Source: Massilia mucilaginosa (lineage in GTDB: Bacteria > Pseudomonadota > Gammaproteobacteria > Burkholderiales > Burkholderiaceae_D). From it: 64,000 nt of DNA. The DNA lies in NCBI RefSeq assembly GCF_011682145.1, contig NZ_WHJH01000025.1:24929-88928 (forward strand), written 5' to 3'. Shown piece after piece: positions 15,139 through 22,684 of the stretch; position 1 is the first letter of the stretch, and each line of letters starts with the position of its first letter. The notes under the pieces were generated by a model, which saw only the letters and a program-made list of their open reading frames with translations, made no database searches and was not told the origin of the DNA. The position numbers and the translations under genes were made by a program.

Positions 15139-15591
15139 TCACTCCAGTCGTTCGAGCTCGCGCCGCAGCGCGGCCACGTCCCCGCGCCGCCGCCCGATGT
15201 GCGCGGGTGCGCCGCCTGCGGCCAGCAGCTGCGCCAGTTCCGCCTCCGCCGTTTGCAGTTCGGTGCCGATGATGTGGCGCCGGCCGCGATCGAGTTCGTG
15301 CTGGCGCGCCGCGTCGATGCGCGGAAAATCGGCCGGCCCGAGTGTCGCCCTGCCCACCGCCGCGACGGCCATGGCGGGCGCGCGGGCGGCAGCCGGGCGG
15401 CGGCGCGGAGGATCGAGCCGCAGCGCCAGTTCGCGCGCGTCCGGCTGGGCGGGCCGGTAGTTGGTGTAGCTGGCAATGTGCGTCTCGGGATCGACGTACT
15501 TGAACAGCGCCGCCTGCGCCGCCGGCATGGCGCCGGCCAGCAGCAGGCAGCCCAGGCAGGGCAGGCGCAACACGGCGCCGCTCAGCGCCAT
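15139..15591 (-). CDS. DUF4124-like periplasmic protein in the sctC operon
   Basis: A 150-residue protein with a signal peptide (about residues 1-27) followed directly by ALFKYVDPETHIASYTNYRP, the start of a DUF4124 domain, and then a long helical, Arg/Glu-rich C-terminal part likely to form a coiled coil. The ATG at 15591 lies 10 bases inside the sctC gene, so it is coupled to the secretin. In Pseudomonas syringae the position after hrcC is taken by the small hrpT and hrpV genes; this protein is not similar to them by eye, but could play an accessory role for the secretin. Function unknown. Confidence 0.6.
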   Translation of the reverse strand: MALSGAVLRLPCLGCLLLAGAMPAAQAALFKYVDPETHIASYTNYRPAQPDARELALRLDPPRRRPAAARAPAMAVAAVGRATLGPADFPRIDAARQHELDRGRRHIIGTELQTAEAELAQLLAAGGAPAHIGRRRGDVAALRRELERLE

Positions 15592-17447
15592 GGCGGCGCC
15601 TGCCGTCTGCACAGCACCGAACGCGGCTTTTTCGGCCACATGACATCGGCCAGTGGAGTGCGGCGCAGCGGCGCGGCTGCGGCGACAGGGGCTGCGGCCG
15701 CCGCAGCGACTGGTGCCGAAGCCGCCACCGGCGCCTCGCCGCTGCGCGCCTGCTGCCGCTGCTCGGACGCCGCCAGCCGGCGCGCCGCCTTGTTGGCCTT
15801 CGACTGCTCGGCCGCCAGCATGCCGGCGCTGCTCATGATGCGCGGCGTGATCAGGAACAGGCGCTCGCGCGTGCTGTGGGTTTCGCTGGCACTGCGAAAC
15901 AAGCCGCCGAGCAGCGGCACGTCGCCCAGCACGGGTACCTTCTGGTTCTGGCGCGACACCGACTCGGCGTGGTAGCCGCCGATCATCAAGGTCTGCTGGG
16001 CATCGACAATCGCCTGGCTGCTGATGGTGGAACGGGTCACGCTGCTTTTGCCGCCATCCTTGCCGGTGTTCTTGTCCATGGCGCCGTCTTCGATATCGAT
16101 CTCCAGGCGCACCCGTAGCGACGCGCCCTCCTGCACGATGCGCGGCACCACCCGCAGCATGGTGCCGACGGTGATGTCGGCCAGGTCGGCCACCCTTTCG
16201 CCGACCAGCGGCACATACGCGGTCTGGCTCAGGTCCAGCACCGCCGCCACGTTGTCGAGCGTGAGCACGGTCGGCTTGGCCAGCACGCGGGCGTCGCCGC
16301 TGCCTTCCATGGCTTTGAGGCGTGCGTAGAAGCGCCCGGCGTTATTGATGAGCAGGGTGGAGCCGGGCAAGGGCAGCTCGACGCCCTGCGACTCGGCGCC
16401 GCCGGCGTTGATGGTGGCGCTGGTGCTGCCGCTGCGCACGCCCCACTCCACTCCCAGTTCGCTCAATTTGCTGCGGTCGATGTCGACGATCAGCGCCTCG
16501 ATCTCGACCTGGCGCGGTTCCACGTCCAGCTGCGCGATCAGGGACTGGTAGGTGGCACGCCTGGCGACATCGTCGTAGATGATGATGGCGTTGAGCGAGG
16601 GATCGGCGTCGATGCGCACCCGCTCGGCGCGCGTGGCGCTGGCCGCGCGGGCGCCGCGCCGGTCCTCGGGCGCCTCGGGAGGCGGCTCGCCGGCCTTGCC
16701 GACCGGTCCGCGGCGCGACGGCTTGCTGCTGGCGACATCGAATTCGCCGGGCGACGGCGCGCCGGACCTCGGCGCCGGGTCGCTGTCGAGCAGGCGGGCC
16801 AGGATGCTTTTGATGCCCGGCACCAGCTCCTTCTGGCCGCGCGTGGTGATGGTGCGGTCGGCGGCGCTGGCGTACTTGAGCCGGAACACCATCACCTGCC
16901 TGCCGCTGGCCGGGGTCTCGTCCGGTTTGCGCTCGGGCAGCAGCAGCGAGCGCACCAGGTCGACGTAGACGCGCGGGCCGCTGACGATGATCACGCCCTC
17001 GTCGGGCAGTTCGCCCCAGCCGAAGCGGGCGTCGAACAGGCCCACGCCGGTGAGGGCGGCCTTGGCATCCTGCACCGCGTCTTCGCCGATCTGCAGGCGC
17101 ACCGAGATCTGTTCGCCGCGCGGGACTATATAGACAGTCTCGTTGTAGACGAACCAGCGAAAGCCGGCGCTGGCGGCCAGGCGGTCGAGGAACTCGGTGC
17201 CGCTGGCGGCCTTGATCCGGGTCGGCGCCAGCAGCGCATCGGGCACGCGGCTGTCGACCTGGACCCCGTAGGCCGCGCCGAACTGCTCCAGCACGCGCGC
17301 CAGGCGCAAGCCCCTGGCATCGACGGCGAAACCGGTCTCGTTCCAGCTGGCGGGGGCCACGGCGGCGGCCGGTGCCGCCTGCGCCAGGCAGGCGGCCAGC
17401 AGCACGCCGCACGCCACCCGCGAAGCATTGAATGCAAGGCGCATCAT
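15582..17447 (-). CDS. sctC: T3SS outer-membrane secretin SctC (HrcC/YscC)
   Basis: A 621-residue secretin ring subunit. It has a signal peptide (about residues 1-30), an N0 domain (SWNETGFAVDARGLRLARVL), N1/N3 domains including IDADPSLNAIIIYDDVARRA, and a secretin domain with VPLVGERVADLADITVGTML, SSQAIVDAQQTLMIGGYHAE and the closing VPVLGDVPLLGGLFRS. The C-terminus adds an Ala/Pro-rich tail. It forms the outer-membrane pore of the injectisome. The ATG at 17447 overlaps the stop of the upstream chaperone-like gene by four bases. The hrpF-like/hrpG-like/sctC order equals that of the P. syringae hrpC operon. Confidence 0.95.
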   Translation of the reverse strand: MMRLAFNASRVACGVLLAACLAQAAPAAAVAPASWNETGFAVDARGLRLARVLEQFGAAYGVQVDSRVPDALLAPTRIKAASGTEFLDRLAASAGFRWFVYNETVYIVPRGEQISVRLQIGEDAVQDAKAALTGVGLFDARFGWGELPDEGVIIVSGPRVYVDLVRSLLLPERKPDETPASGRQVMVFRLKYASAADRTITTRGQKELVPGIKSILARLLDSDPAPRSGAPSPGEFDVASSKPSRRGPVGKAGEPPPEAPEDRRGARAASATRAERVRIDADPSLNAIIIYDDVARRATYQSLIAQLDVEPRQVEIEALIVDIDRSKLSELGVEWGVRSGSTSATINAGGAESQGVELPLPGSTLLINNAGRFYARLKAMEGSGDARVLAKPTVLTLDNVAAVLDLSQTAYVPLVGERVADLADITVGTMLRVVPRIVQEGASLRVRLEIDIEDGAMDKNTGKDGGKSSVTRSTISSQAIVDAQQTLMIGGYHAESVSRQNQKVPVLGDVPLLGGLFRSASETHSTRERLFLITPRIMSSAGMLAAEQSKANKAARRLAASEQRQQARSGEAPVAASAPVAAAAAAPVAAAAPLRRTPLADVMWPKKPRSVLCRRQAPPWR

Positions 17448-17863
17448 GGCCGCGCTCCGCCGAGCATCTGGCGCATGCGCTGTTCGTGACGCGCGGCGCC
17501 GCCGGCGGCCAGGCGCGGCTTCGCGGACGGCGGGGCCAGCGCGGCGCGCCAGGCGGCCAGCTGGTCGAGCAATTGTTCCAGCGCGGACGCGGCGTCGCGC
17601 CAGCCCGCGCAGGAAGGCAGCCAGCAGCTCAGCACCAGTCCGTCGCCGCACAGGCCCAGGCCGGCGTCGAACGCGAGCGCACCGGCGAAGCCGTGATGCA
17701 GGGCCGCCTGCACCTGCTCGCCGCTGGGATCGGGCCACAGGCAGGCCGACAGTTCCGCGCCGCCCTCGCCCGGGCGCAGCCAGACCGATTCGCCGTCGAT
17801 GGCGACACGCGCCCCGAGCGGCTGCGCGCGCAGCCAGCGGGCCAGTTGATCGTGATCGTCCAT
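17444..17863 (-). CDS. HrpG-like T3SS chaperone-fold protein
   Basis: A 139-residue acidic protein with the CesT-chaperone pattern: an N-terminal helix, strands around VAIDGESVWLRPGEGGAE and DGLVLSCWLPSC, and an amphipathic C-terminal helix (ASALEQLLDQLAAWRAAL). Size and place between an HrpF-like gene and sctC match P. syringae HrpG, a chaperone-like regulator; in Yersinia the same slot before yscC holds the chaperone gene yscB. It is coupled to sctC through an ATGA overlap. The name is by synteny and length, not by a diagnostic motif. Confidence 0.68.
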   Translation of the reverse strand: MDDHDQLARWLRAQPLGARVAIDGESVWLRPGEGGAELSACLWPDPSGEQVQAALHHGFAGALAFDAGLGLCGDGLVLSCWLPSCAGWRDAASALEQLLDQLAAWRAALAPPSAKPRLAAGGAARHEQRMRQMLGGARP

Positions 17864-17866
17864 GGT

Positions 17867-18100
17867 CTATTTGGCCTCGCTGAGGACGGTCTTGAGCGGC
17901 TTTTCGTGCAGCTTCGCTTGAGACTCCATGGCGCGCCGTGTCACCGAACGCTGCTCGAGCATGCGCAGGAAGCTGTCCGGGTCGGGCTTCTCGCCGGCCG
18001 CCTCGGCGGCCAGGAAATCGCGCATGCGCAGGTCGCTGTCGTCGAAGCGGGTTTCGAGGCGCCGCAGCGCCCGGGTAATCGGATTGTTATCGTGGGACAT
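17867..18100 (-). CDS. HrpF-like small T3SS protein
   Basis: A 77-residue, almost entirely helical protein (MSHDNNPITRALRRLETRF at the start, HEKPLKTVLSEAK at the end) without Cys. It is the first gene of the sctC operon, 3 bases before the chaperone-like gene. Size, helical content and position match HrpF of the P. syringae hrpC operon; small helical proteins of this kind act as needle-subunit co-chaperones (YscE type) in other systems. A needle-like role is also possible because no SctF gene was recognised. The start has AGGAAG 6 bases upstream. A weak hrp-box-like sequence lies 58 bases upstream. Confidence 0.65.
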   Translation of the reverse strand: MSHDNNPITRALRRLETRFDDSDLRMRDFLAAEAAGEKPDPDSFLRMLEQRSVTRRAMESQAKLHEKPLKTVLSEAK

Positions 18101-18158
18101 GCTGTTTCTTCCTCATGGCGGATGATGAACGGTAGCGGCGACAGCCCGGCAATGCTGG

Positions 18159-18187
18159 TGAGTGGCAGCGCGTTCCGATTTAGTTCG
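18159..18187 (-). promoter_or_regulatory. weak hrp-box-like sequence before the sctC operon
   Basis: On the minus strand: CGAACT, 16-base spacer, CCACTCA. The -10 is perfect, the -35 matches at four of six positions. It lies 58 bases upstream of the HrpF-like gene. Confidence 0.4.
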
Positions 18188-18222
18188 CCCGAAACGGAAA
18201 TATATTTCCCGATGGCGCCAGC

Positions 18223-18250
18223 GGAACCTTCGTGGTGGCGGCAACACCTA
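18223..18250 (+). promoter_or_regulatory. hrp box before the sctI-sctL operon
   Basis: GGAACC, 15-base spacer, ACACCTA (one mismatch). It ends 51 bases before the gene at 18302, the first gene of the rod/inner-ring operon. Confidence 0.68.
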
Positions 18251-18301
18251 TCGGTGCAGTTCGAACATTTCCCGCTCAACCCTATTCATGAGAGAACGAC
18301 A

Positions 18302-19324
18302 ATGACCATTTCCAACCAGATGACGCTGTCTGCTGGCACCAACAACAACGTCCAGCTCAGCATCACCTATGACAAGGACCTCGATGTGACGACCGAGACG
18401 CTGATCCAGGACGGCAACAGCATCGGTTCTTACCAGCAAAAAGGCAACAACGTGATTGGCGCGGCGCAGGAGGCACTGGCGACCGAGGACATGACCAGCT
18501 CACAGTATTCCGACCCCGGTAGCGCAGAGAAGGGGCGTGAACGGGGACTGTACGCGGCCTTTATGAAATGGGCCGGCATGGCGCCGGCCGCTAAACAGGC
18601 CGACCCTAAACCGGCTGACACCAAACCAGCCGACACCAAACCAGCGGACACCAAGCCAGCCGATACCAAGCCAGCCGATACCAAACCAGCTGCCCCCAAA
18701 CCGGCAGCGAAGCATACCCCTTACACACCACCAGAACCCGCAACCGACAAGGACACAGAGCACTATGCCGACTTGAAATACAAAGAAGAAATAAAAGATT
18801 GCAAAAAAGACAATAAGAACAAGCGCGGCTACGATCCCGAGGTAAAGAGTGCCGCCGGCATCCCGGTCAAGGATTTCCAGGGCGGAACTTACGGCTTTGT
18901 CCCGGGCACAAACAATACCGTCATCCGGGTCGGCAACAAAGTCATCAGCGCCCACGAAAATGAGGCAGGTTTCAAAGCCACCATGATGAGCAAGCACACC
19001 TGGGACGTGGCCAACGACTCCAGCACATGGAAGCTCGATGACAAACAGGCCGACAAGTGGGGGCCGGTGGGCGACAAGCGCGTCGGCAGTGACAAGGCAG
19101 TCGCCAAACCTGGTGCGGACGACAACGGCGACGGCAACTACAGTATATACCGCGACAAGAAAGTGCCAGTTGTTCAACGCGCCTTCTCTACGCCGGAGAT
19201 GGAAGACGCCGGCGTCGTCGCCTACGAAACCAAGGATGGGTATCGCAAGGTCATCCTCAAGGAAATCAATCCGGAAGCCTACGCGGCCGTGCTGGCAAGC
19301 GCAACAAAACCCTCGAGCAAGTAA
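18302..19324 (+). CDS. Lys-rich repeat protein in the harpin position (putative T3SS substrate)
   Basis: A 340-residue hydrophilic protein without signal peptide or membrane segments. It has a Ser/Thr/Asn/Gln-rich N-terminus (typical of T3SS export signals), about seven KPADT pentapeptide repeats (residues 100-135) and a Lys/Asp-rich C-terminal region with one Cys. It is the first gene after an hrp box and precedes sctI, sctJ, sctK and sctL, the position held by hrpA/hrpZ (pilin and harpin) in P. syringae. By eye it is not similar to HrpZ and is not Gly-rich. The stretch around 18770-18830 is A-rich compared with its neighbours, a sign of different origin. A secreted harpin-like or translocator-like role is inferred from position only. 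Confidence 0.6.
   Translation: MTISNQMTLSAGTNNNVQLSITYDKDLDVTTETLIQDGNSIGSYQQKGNNVIGAAQEALATEDMTSSQYSDPGSAEKGRERGLYAAFMKWAGMAPAAKQADPKPADTKPADTKPADTKPADTKPADTKPAAPKPAAKHTPYTPPEPATDKDTEHYADLKYKEEIKDCKKDNKNKRGYDPEVKSAAGIPVKDFQGGTYGFVPGTNNTVIRVGNKVISAHENEAGFKATMMSKHTWDVANDSSTWKLDDKQADKWGPVGDKRVGSDKAVAKPGADDNGDGNYSIYRDKKVPVVQRAFSTPEMEDAGVVAYETKDGYRKVILKEINPEAYAAVLASATKPSSK
18602..18706 (+). repeat. 15-base tandem repeat coding KPADT units
   Basis: Seven imperfect 15-base units of the type GACACCAAACCAGCC, in frame within the gene at 18302. Third-position differences between units show they are not a very recent expansion. Confidence 0.85.
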
Positions 19325-19389
19325 ACGCTCGGCGCGTCCGGCAGCGCCCGGGCGCGCCTCCCCATCATCCACCCAATGCGAGTACAGAC

Positions 19390-19812
19390 ATGCAGATCTC
19401 GAATAATGTCAACGGCAACATGGCTGCTTCCGGCGCCGATGCGGCAGGCGGCGCCGGCAAGGACGCGCTGCACCTCAGTCCCGTCAGCGACGCCGAATTC
19501 CGCGACATCATGGCGCGCCACGACACCCACGGCGGTGGCGCCGTACCCGCGACAGCCGCCGCCGTCCCGGGCGCCGGCCACGGCTCGCTCGGCGAACGCG
19601 TGATGCAGCGCGCCAGCGCCCTGTCGGGCGAGCTGCAGAAGGACCAGCAATTCATCTCGCGCAACCTCGAGCAGGCGGCCCGCTCGGGCGACTCGATGCA
19701 GCTGATGAAAGCCACGCTGGCCCTGAGCGACTACCAGACCCGGGTGCAGTTCGTGTCCAAGGCCGCCGCCAAGGCCGCCTCGGCGCTCGACCAGTTGACC
19801 AAGCTGCAATGA
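19390..19812 (+). CDS. sctI: T3SS inner rod protein SctI (YscI/HrpB)
   Basis: A 140-residue protein with a disordered Gly/Ala-rich N-terminal half and a C-terminal pair of helices ending DSMQLMKATLALSDYQTRVQF and ASALDQLTKLQ. This is the inner-rod signature: a conserved C-terminus with the LALSDYQ-type helix that lines the secretion channel beneath the needle. It overlaps sctJ by four bases (ATGA), the conserved sctI-sctJ arrangement. The ribosome binding site is weak, so most translation may follow the upstream gene. Confidence 0.88.
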   Translation: MQISNNVNGNMAASGADAAGGAGKDALHLSPVSDAEFRDIMARHDTHGGGAVPATAAAVPGAGHGSLGERVMQRASALSGELQKDQQFISRNLEQAARSGDSMQLMKATLALSDYQTRVQFVSKAAAKAASALDQLTKLQ

Positions 19813-20642
19813 GCAAGCCGCCCCCGAAGCGCCTGCTGGCGCCGCTCCTGGCGGTGGCCCTGTGCGCGCTGCTGGCCGGCTGCGGCAACCGCGCCAATCT
19901 GCAGGTCGGCCTGAACGACGCCGACGCCAACGAAATCGTCACTCTCCTCAGCCGCTACGGAATCGAGGCGCACAAGGCCCCCACCAAGGAGGGCGTGACC
20001 CTGACCGTCGACGCCGCCGACATCGCGCGCGCCACCACCGCCATGCAGGCGGCCGGCCTGCCGCGCCGCGCGCTGTCCGACCTGGGCCAGGTATTCAAGA
20101 AGGACAGCATGATTTCGACCCCGCTGGAAGAGCGCGCGCGCTACATCCACGCGTTGTCGGCCGAACTCGAATCGACCTTGCAGCAGTTCGACAACGTGAT
20201 CGCGGCGCGCGTGCACGTGGTCCTGCCCGAGCGGATTGCGCCAGGCGAGCCGATCCAGCCGTCCTCCGCCGCCGTATTGGTCAAATACCACGGCACGGTC
20301 GACGAAGATACGCTGCTGCCGCGCATCCGCCAGCTGGTCGCCTCCAGCATCCCCGGCCTGTCGGGCGAAGGCGGGCGCGCCAAGGTGTCGGTGGTGATGA
20401 CGGCTAGCGTCTACACCGCGCCGGTCATCGAATGGACCAATGTCGGGCCGTTCCGGGTGCAGGCCGGGTCGGCCATGGCGCTCGGGCTGACCCTGCTCGG
20501 CATGTCGCTCCTGTGCGCCGTGATGCTGGTCGGCATGCTGTTCGCGCTGGGCCGCTACCATCCCGGCCTGGCGGCCTGGTTCGGGAGCCACTTCGGCAAG
20601 CCGCCGGCCTTCAGCGCCGATGGCGCCTCCGCGCGGGAATAA
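19809..20642 (+). CDS. sctJ: T3SS inner-membrane ring lipoprotein SctJ (YscJ/HrcJ)
   Basis: A 277-residue lipoprotein: signal peptide with lipobox LLAGC (Cys25), the two ring-building domains joined by a linker (N-terminal part NLQVGLNDADANEIVTLLSR; second part with ARVHVVLPERI and SSAAVLVKYHG), and a C-terminal membrane helix (about residues 220-245). It forms the periplasmic face of the MS-like inner ring. Length and all domains are complete. It is translationally coupled to sctI; sctK follows after 3 bases. Confidence 0.96.
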   Translation: MSKPPPKRLLAPLLAVALCALLAGCGNRANLQVGLNDADANEIVTLLSRYGIEAHKAPTKEGVTLTVDAADIARATTAMQAAGLPRRALSDLGQVFKKDSMISTPLEERARYIHALSAELESTLQQFDNVIAARVHVVLPERIAPGEPIQPSSAAVLVKYHGTVDEDTLLPRIRQLVASSIPGLSGEGGRAKVSVVMTASVYTAPVIEWTNVGPFRVQAGSAMALGLTLLGMSLLCAVMLVGMLFALGRYHPGLAAWFGSHFGKPPAFSADGASARE

Positions 20643-20645
20643 GGC

Positions 20646-21239
20646 GTGAATTGCGCCACTTCCCTGCCCGATGCCTTCCTGGACTGGTGGTTCGCGCCGT
20701 GGGACGCGGCCGCGCAGCCGTCCCCGCACGCCGCCATGGCGGGCGTGCTCGCGCTGCGCGACGGCTACCATGTGTGGTGCGCGCACGCGGAGCTGGCGCC
20801 GCAACTGCCGCCCAGCTTCGATCCCGCCTGGGCCGAGGCAAGCGGCACCGATGGCTCCGCGCTCGGCCCCACCGCGCAACTGTACGGCGGCTTGCTGGCG
20901 GCGCGCGCGCAGGATACGGCGGCGCTGGCCACCCTGCCCGCCGCCGAACGCGACTGGTGCCTGCGCCTGGCCGCCACCCAGCCGCTGCACAGCCATGGCG
21001 GCGACGCTTATCTGCCCGGCGACAGCCTGGCGCTGCGCGGCCTGTGCGAACTGGCCTGCCATCTGCAGGCGGGCTTTCCCGGCCTGTGGCCGCGCCTGCG
21101 CGGCCGTATCGACGCCGCCAGCGGCGCGCGCATCGCCACCCTGCTCGCTGCCATGCCGCACGCCTTGGATGCCGTCGCCGCCACGCGCGCGCGACGCTGC
21201 TGGCTGCGCTGCCGCGCGCGCGCCATGCAGGACGCATAA
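20646..21239 (+). CDS. sctK: T3SS sorting-platform protein SctK (YscK/HrpD)
   Basis: A 197-residue protein starting with GTG. It is rich in Ala, Leu and Trp, with a central part WCLRLAATQPLH and a later GFPGLWPRLRGRIDAASG that fits the conserved C-terminal half of the YscK/HrpD family. SctK links the cytoplasmic pods (SctQ) to the inner ring. The place between sctJ and sctL is the canonical one. SctK proteins are poorly conserved, so the call relies partly on order. Confidence 0.8.
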   Translation: MNCATSLPDAFLDWWFAPWDAAAQPSPHAAMAGVLALRDGYHVWCAHAELAPQLPPSFDPAWAEASGTDGSALGPTAQLYGGLLAARAQDTAALATLPAAERDWCLRLAATQPLHSHGGDAYLPGDSLALRGLCELACHLQAGFPGLWPRLRGRIDAASGARIATLLAAMPHALDAVAATRARRCWLRCRARAMQDA

Positions 21240-21285
21240 GGCGCATACGGCACCGCCCGATTTTCCAAGTTTGAAAGGCACTCCC

Positions 21286-21909
21286 ATGAACGACTTCTGT
21301 GTCGCCACGATCTCCACCGATTCCCTGCTGCGCGCCGAGCATGGCGTATGGCGCGCCCAGGCGCTGGCGCTGACCCATGACGCCCGCGCCGCCGCCGCGC
21401 ATATCCTCGACCAGGCGCGCGTCGAGGCCGAACAACTGCAACTGCGCGCTAGCGCCGACGCGCGCGCGGCGGTGGCCGAGGCCGAGCGCGGTGCGCTGGA
21501 ACGCGGCGCCGTGCTGCTGCGCCAGCTCGAACAGTGCCATGCGCAACTGCTGGACGGCGCCCAGGCGCTGGCCGTCGACCTGGCGCTGGCCCTGTTCGAG
21601 CGCGCGCTGGCCGGGACCACGCCGCGCGAACGGCTGGAGGCGAGCTGCCGCCTCCTGCTGCGGGAGGCCCCGCGCACCCTGGCGCAGCCGCTGCTGTACC
21701 TGCATCCCGACGACAGCGAGCTGGCCCCGCCCGGCGCGGCGTGGGAGCTGCGCGGCGACGCCACCCTGGCGCGCGGCGCCTGCCGCCTGGAAGCGGGCGG
21801 CGGCGAATGGCGCGCCGACTTCGCGGCCGGCGCCAGCGCGCTCGCAGCGGCCTTCGGGCACGCCGCCGCGCAGGTACCCGATGGCGGCGCCGCGCGCGCG
21901 CACGACTGA
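21286..21909 (+). CDS. sctL: T3SS ATPase stator SctL (YscL/HrpE)
   Basis: A 207-residue protein with a long N-terminal coiled-coil helix (residues about 18-75, many Ala/Arg/Glu heptads) and a C-terminal V/FliH-type domain (LAVDLALALFERALAGTTPRE; later LYLHPDDSE and WRADF). SctL holds and regulates the export ATPase SctN, whose gene is not in this window. AAAGG stands 7 bases before the ATG. The unusual Ala/Arg richness gives several long open frames on the other strand, which are not genes. Confidence 0.9.
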   Translation: MNDFCVATISTDSLLRAEHGVWRAQALALTHDARAAAAHILDQARVEAEQLQLRASADARAAVAEAERGALERGAVLLRQLEQCHAQLLDGAQALAVDLALALFERALAGTTPRERLEASCRLLLREAPRTLAQPLLYLHPDDSELAPPGAAWELRGDATLARGACRLEAGGGEWRADFAAGASALAAAFGHAAAQVPDGGAARAHD

Positions 21910-21956
21910 ATCCGCATCGACCACCCACCTCCCCTTCACCACTCGCCGGAGTCAGC

Positions 21957-22616
21957 ATGGCCACATCAGGCAACATCACATCCACCACCCGCACCAGCCA
22001 CGTCGCCCCCACCCCGCCGCAGGAACCGATTGAGGTATCCCGGCCCGCGCCGCCGCCGGCCATGCGGGATGCCGCGCCGCCGCGGGCAGCGATGCAAGCG
22101 CGCGGTACACGCCTCTCAAGCCGCCTGCATGCCCAAATGAACAAGCTGGAAGGCCGCGTGGCCGGCTCGGTCGAGAAGCGGATCACGGCGGTGCAACAGC
22201 AACAGGCGCAGTGGCTGCTGGATCAGATCGAGCAGCACCACGCGCCCACCGGCCAGCACGGACAGAACGGACAGCACCATGCGTCCGATGTCGCCGGCCA
22301 GCACGGGCTGCACCGCGCGCTTGCCCGCTTCCTTGCATCGCTGCCGGACCCGGCCCGTGCGCAGATCGACGAGCATCGCAGCGGCGCGGGCCAGCCTGTC
22401 GCCACCATCGAACGGCAACTGCACGAACTGGCCGCGCTCGAAAAGGAACATGCCGACGCTGTCGCCAGCGGTGCCGACATGGACAGCCCGGCGGCCAAGC
22501 ACAGGGCCAGCGAGATCGAGAAGCGCATCGCCGCCCTGGAAGAGATCACGACATTGATGAAAACCTTCGCCGAACTGCACAGCCGCGCCAACCAGATCGC
22601 CGTCGCCGCCATTTGA
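21957..22616 (+). CDS. helical T3SS-operon protein of unknown function
   Basis: A 219-residue Cys-free protein. The N-terminal 50 residues are Thr/Pro-rich and probably disordered. The rest is alpha-helical with likely coiled-coil segments (MNKLEGRVAGSVEKRITAVQ; IEKRIAALEEITTLMKTFAE) separated by a His/Gln/Gly-rich loop. Such a layout (disordered export signal followed by helical bundle) fits a secreted T3SS component, for example a tip, translocator-like or regulator protein, but no family was recognised. GGAG lies 5 bases before the ATG; the gene is the last of the plus-strand T3SS operon and ends before a hairpin at 22640. Confidence 0.6.
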   Translation: MATSGNITSTTRTSHVAPTPPQEPIEVSRPAPPPAMRDAAPPRAAMQARGTRLSSRLHAQMNKLEGRVAGSVEKRITAVQQQQAQWLLDQIEQHHAPTGQHGQNGQHHASDVAGQHGLHRALARFLASLPDPARAQIDEHRSGAGQPVATIERQLHELAALEKEHADAVASGADMDSPAAKHRASEIEKRIAALEEITTLMKTFAELHSRANQIAVAAI

Positions 22617-22639
22617 GGCGCCGGCGCCGCAACGCACAA

Positions 22640-22661
22640 GCGGCCCGCAGGCCGCCATTTT
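22640..22661 (+). terminator. hairpin between convergent T3SS operons
   Basis: GCGGCC, loop CGCA, GGCCGC, followed by CATTTT. It lies between the stop at 22616 and the stop of sctV at 22685. The T-run is short, so efficiency is uncertain. Confidence 0.5.
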
Positions 22662-22684
22662 CGATCCGCCGTCGCAGTCCGGGC

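Noticed and set aside
18602..18706. Tandem repeats taken as a possible CRISPR array
   Set aside because: The units are contiguous, without spacers, 15 bases long and in frame as KPADT codons.
19731..21917. A 728-codon minus-strand frame across sctJ-sctL
   Set aside because: Low-complexity Arg/Gly/Ala/His product opposite three well-recognised T3SS genes; codon-bias artefact.
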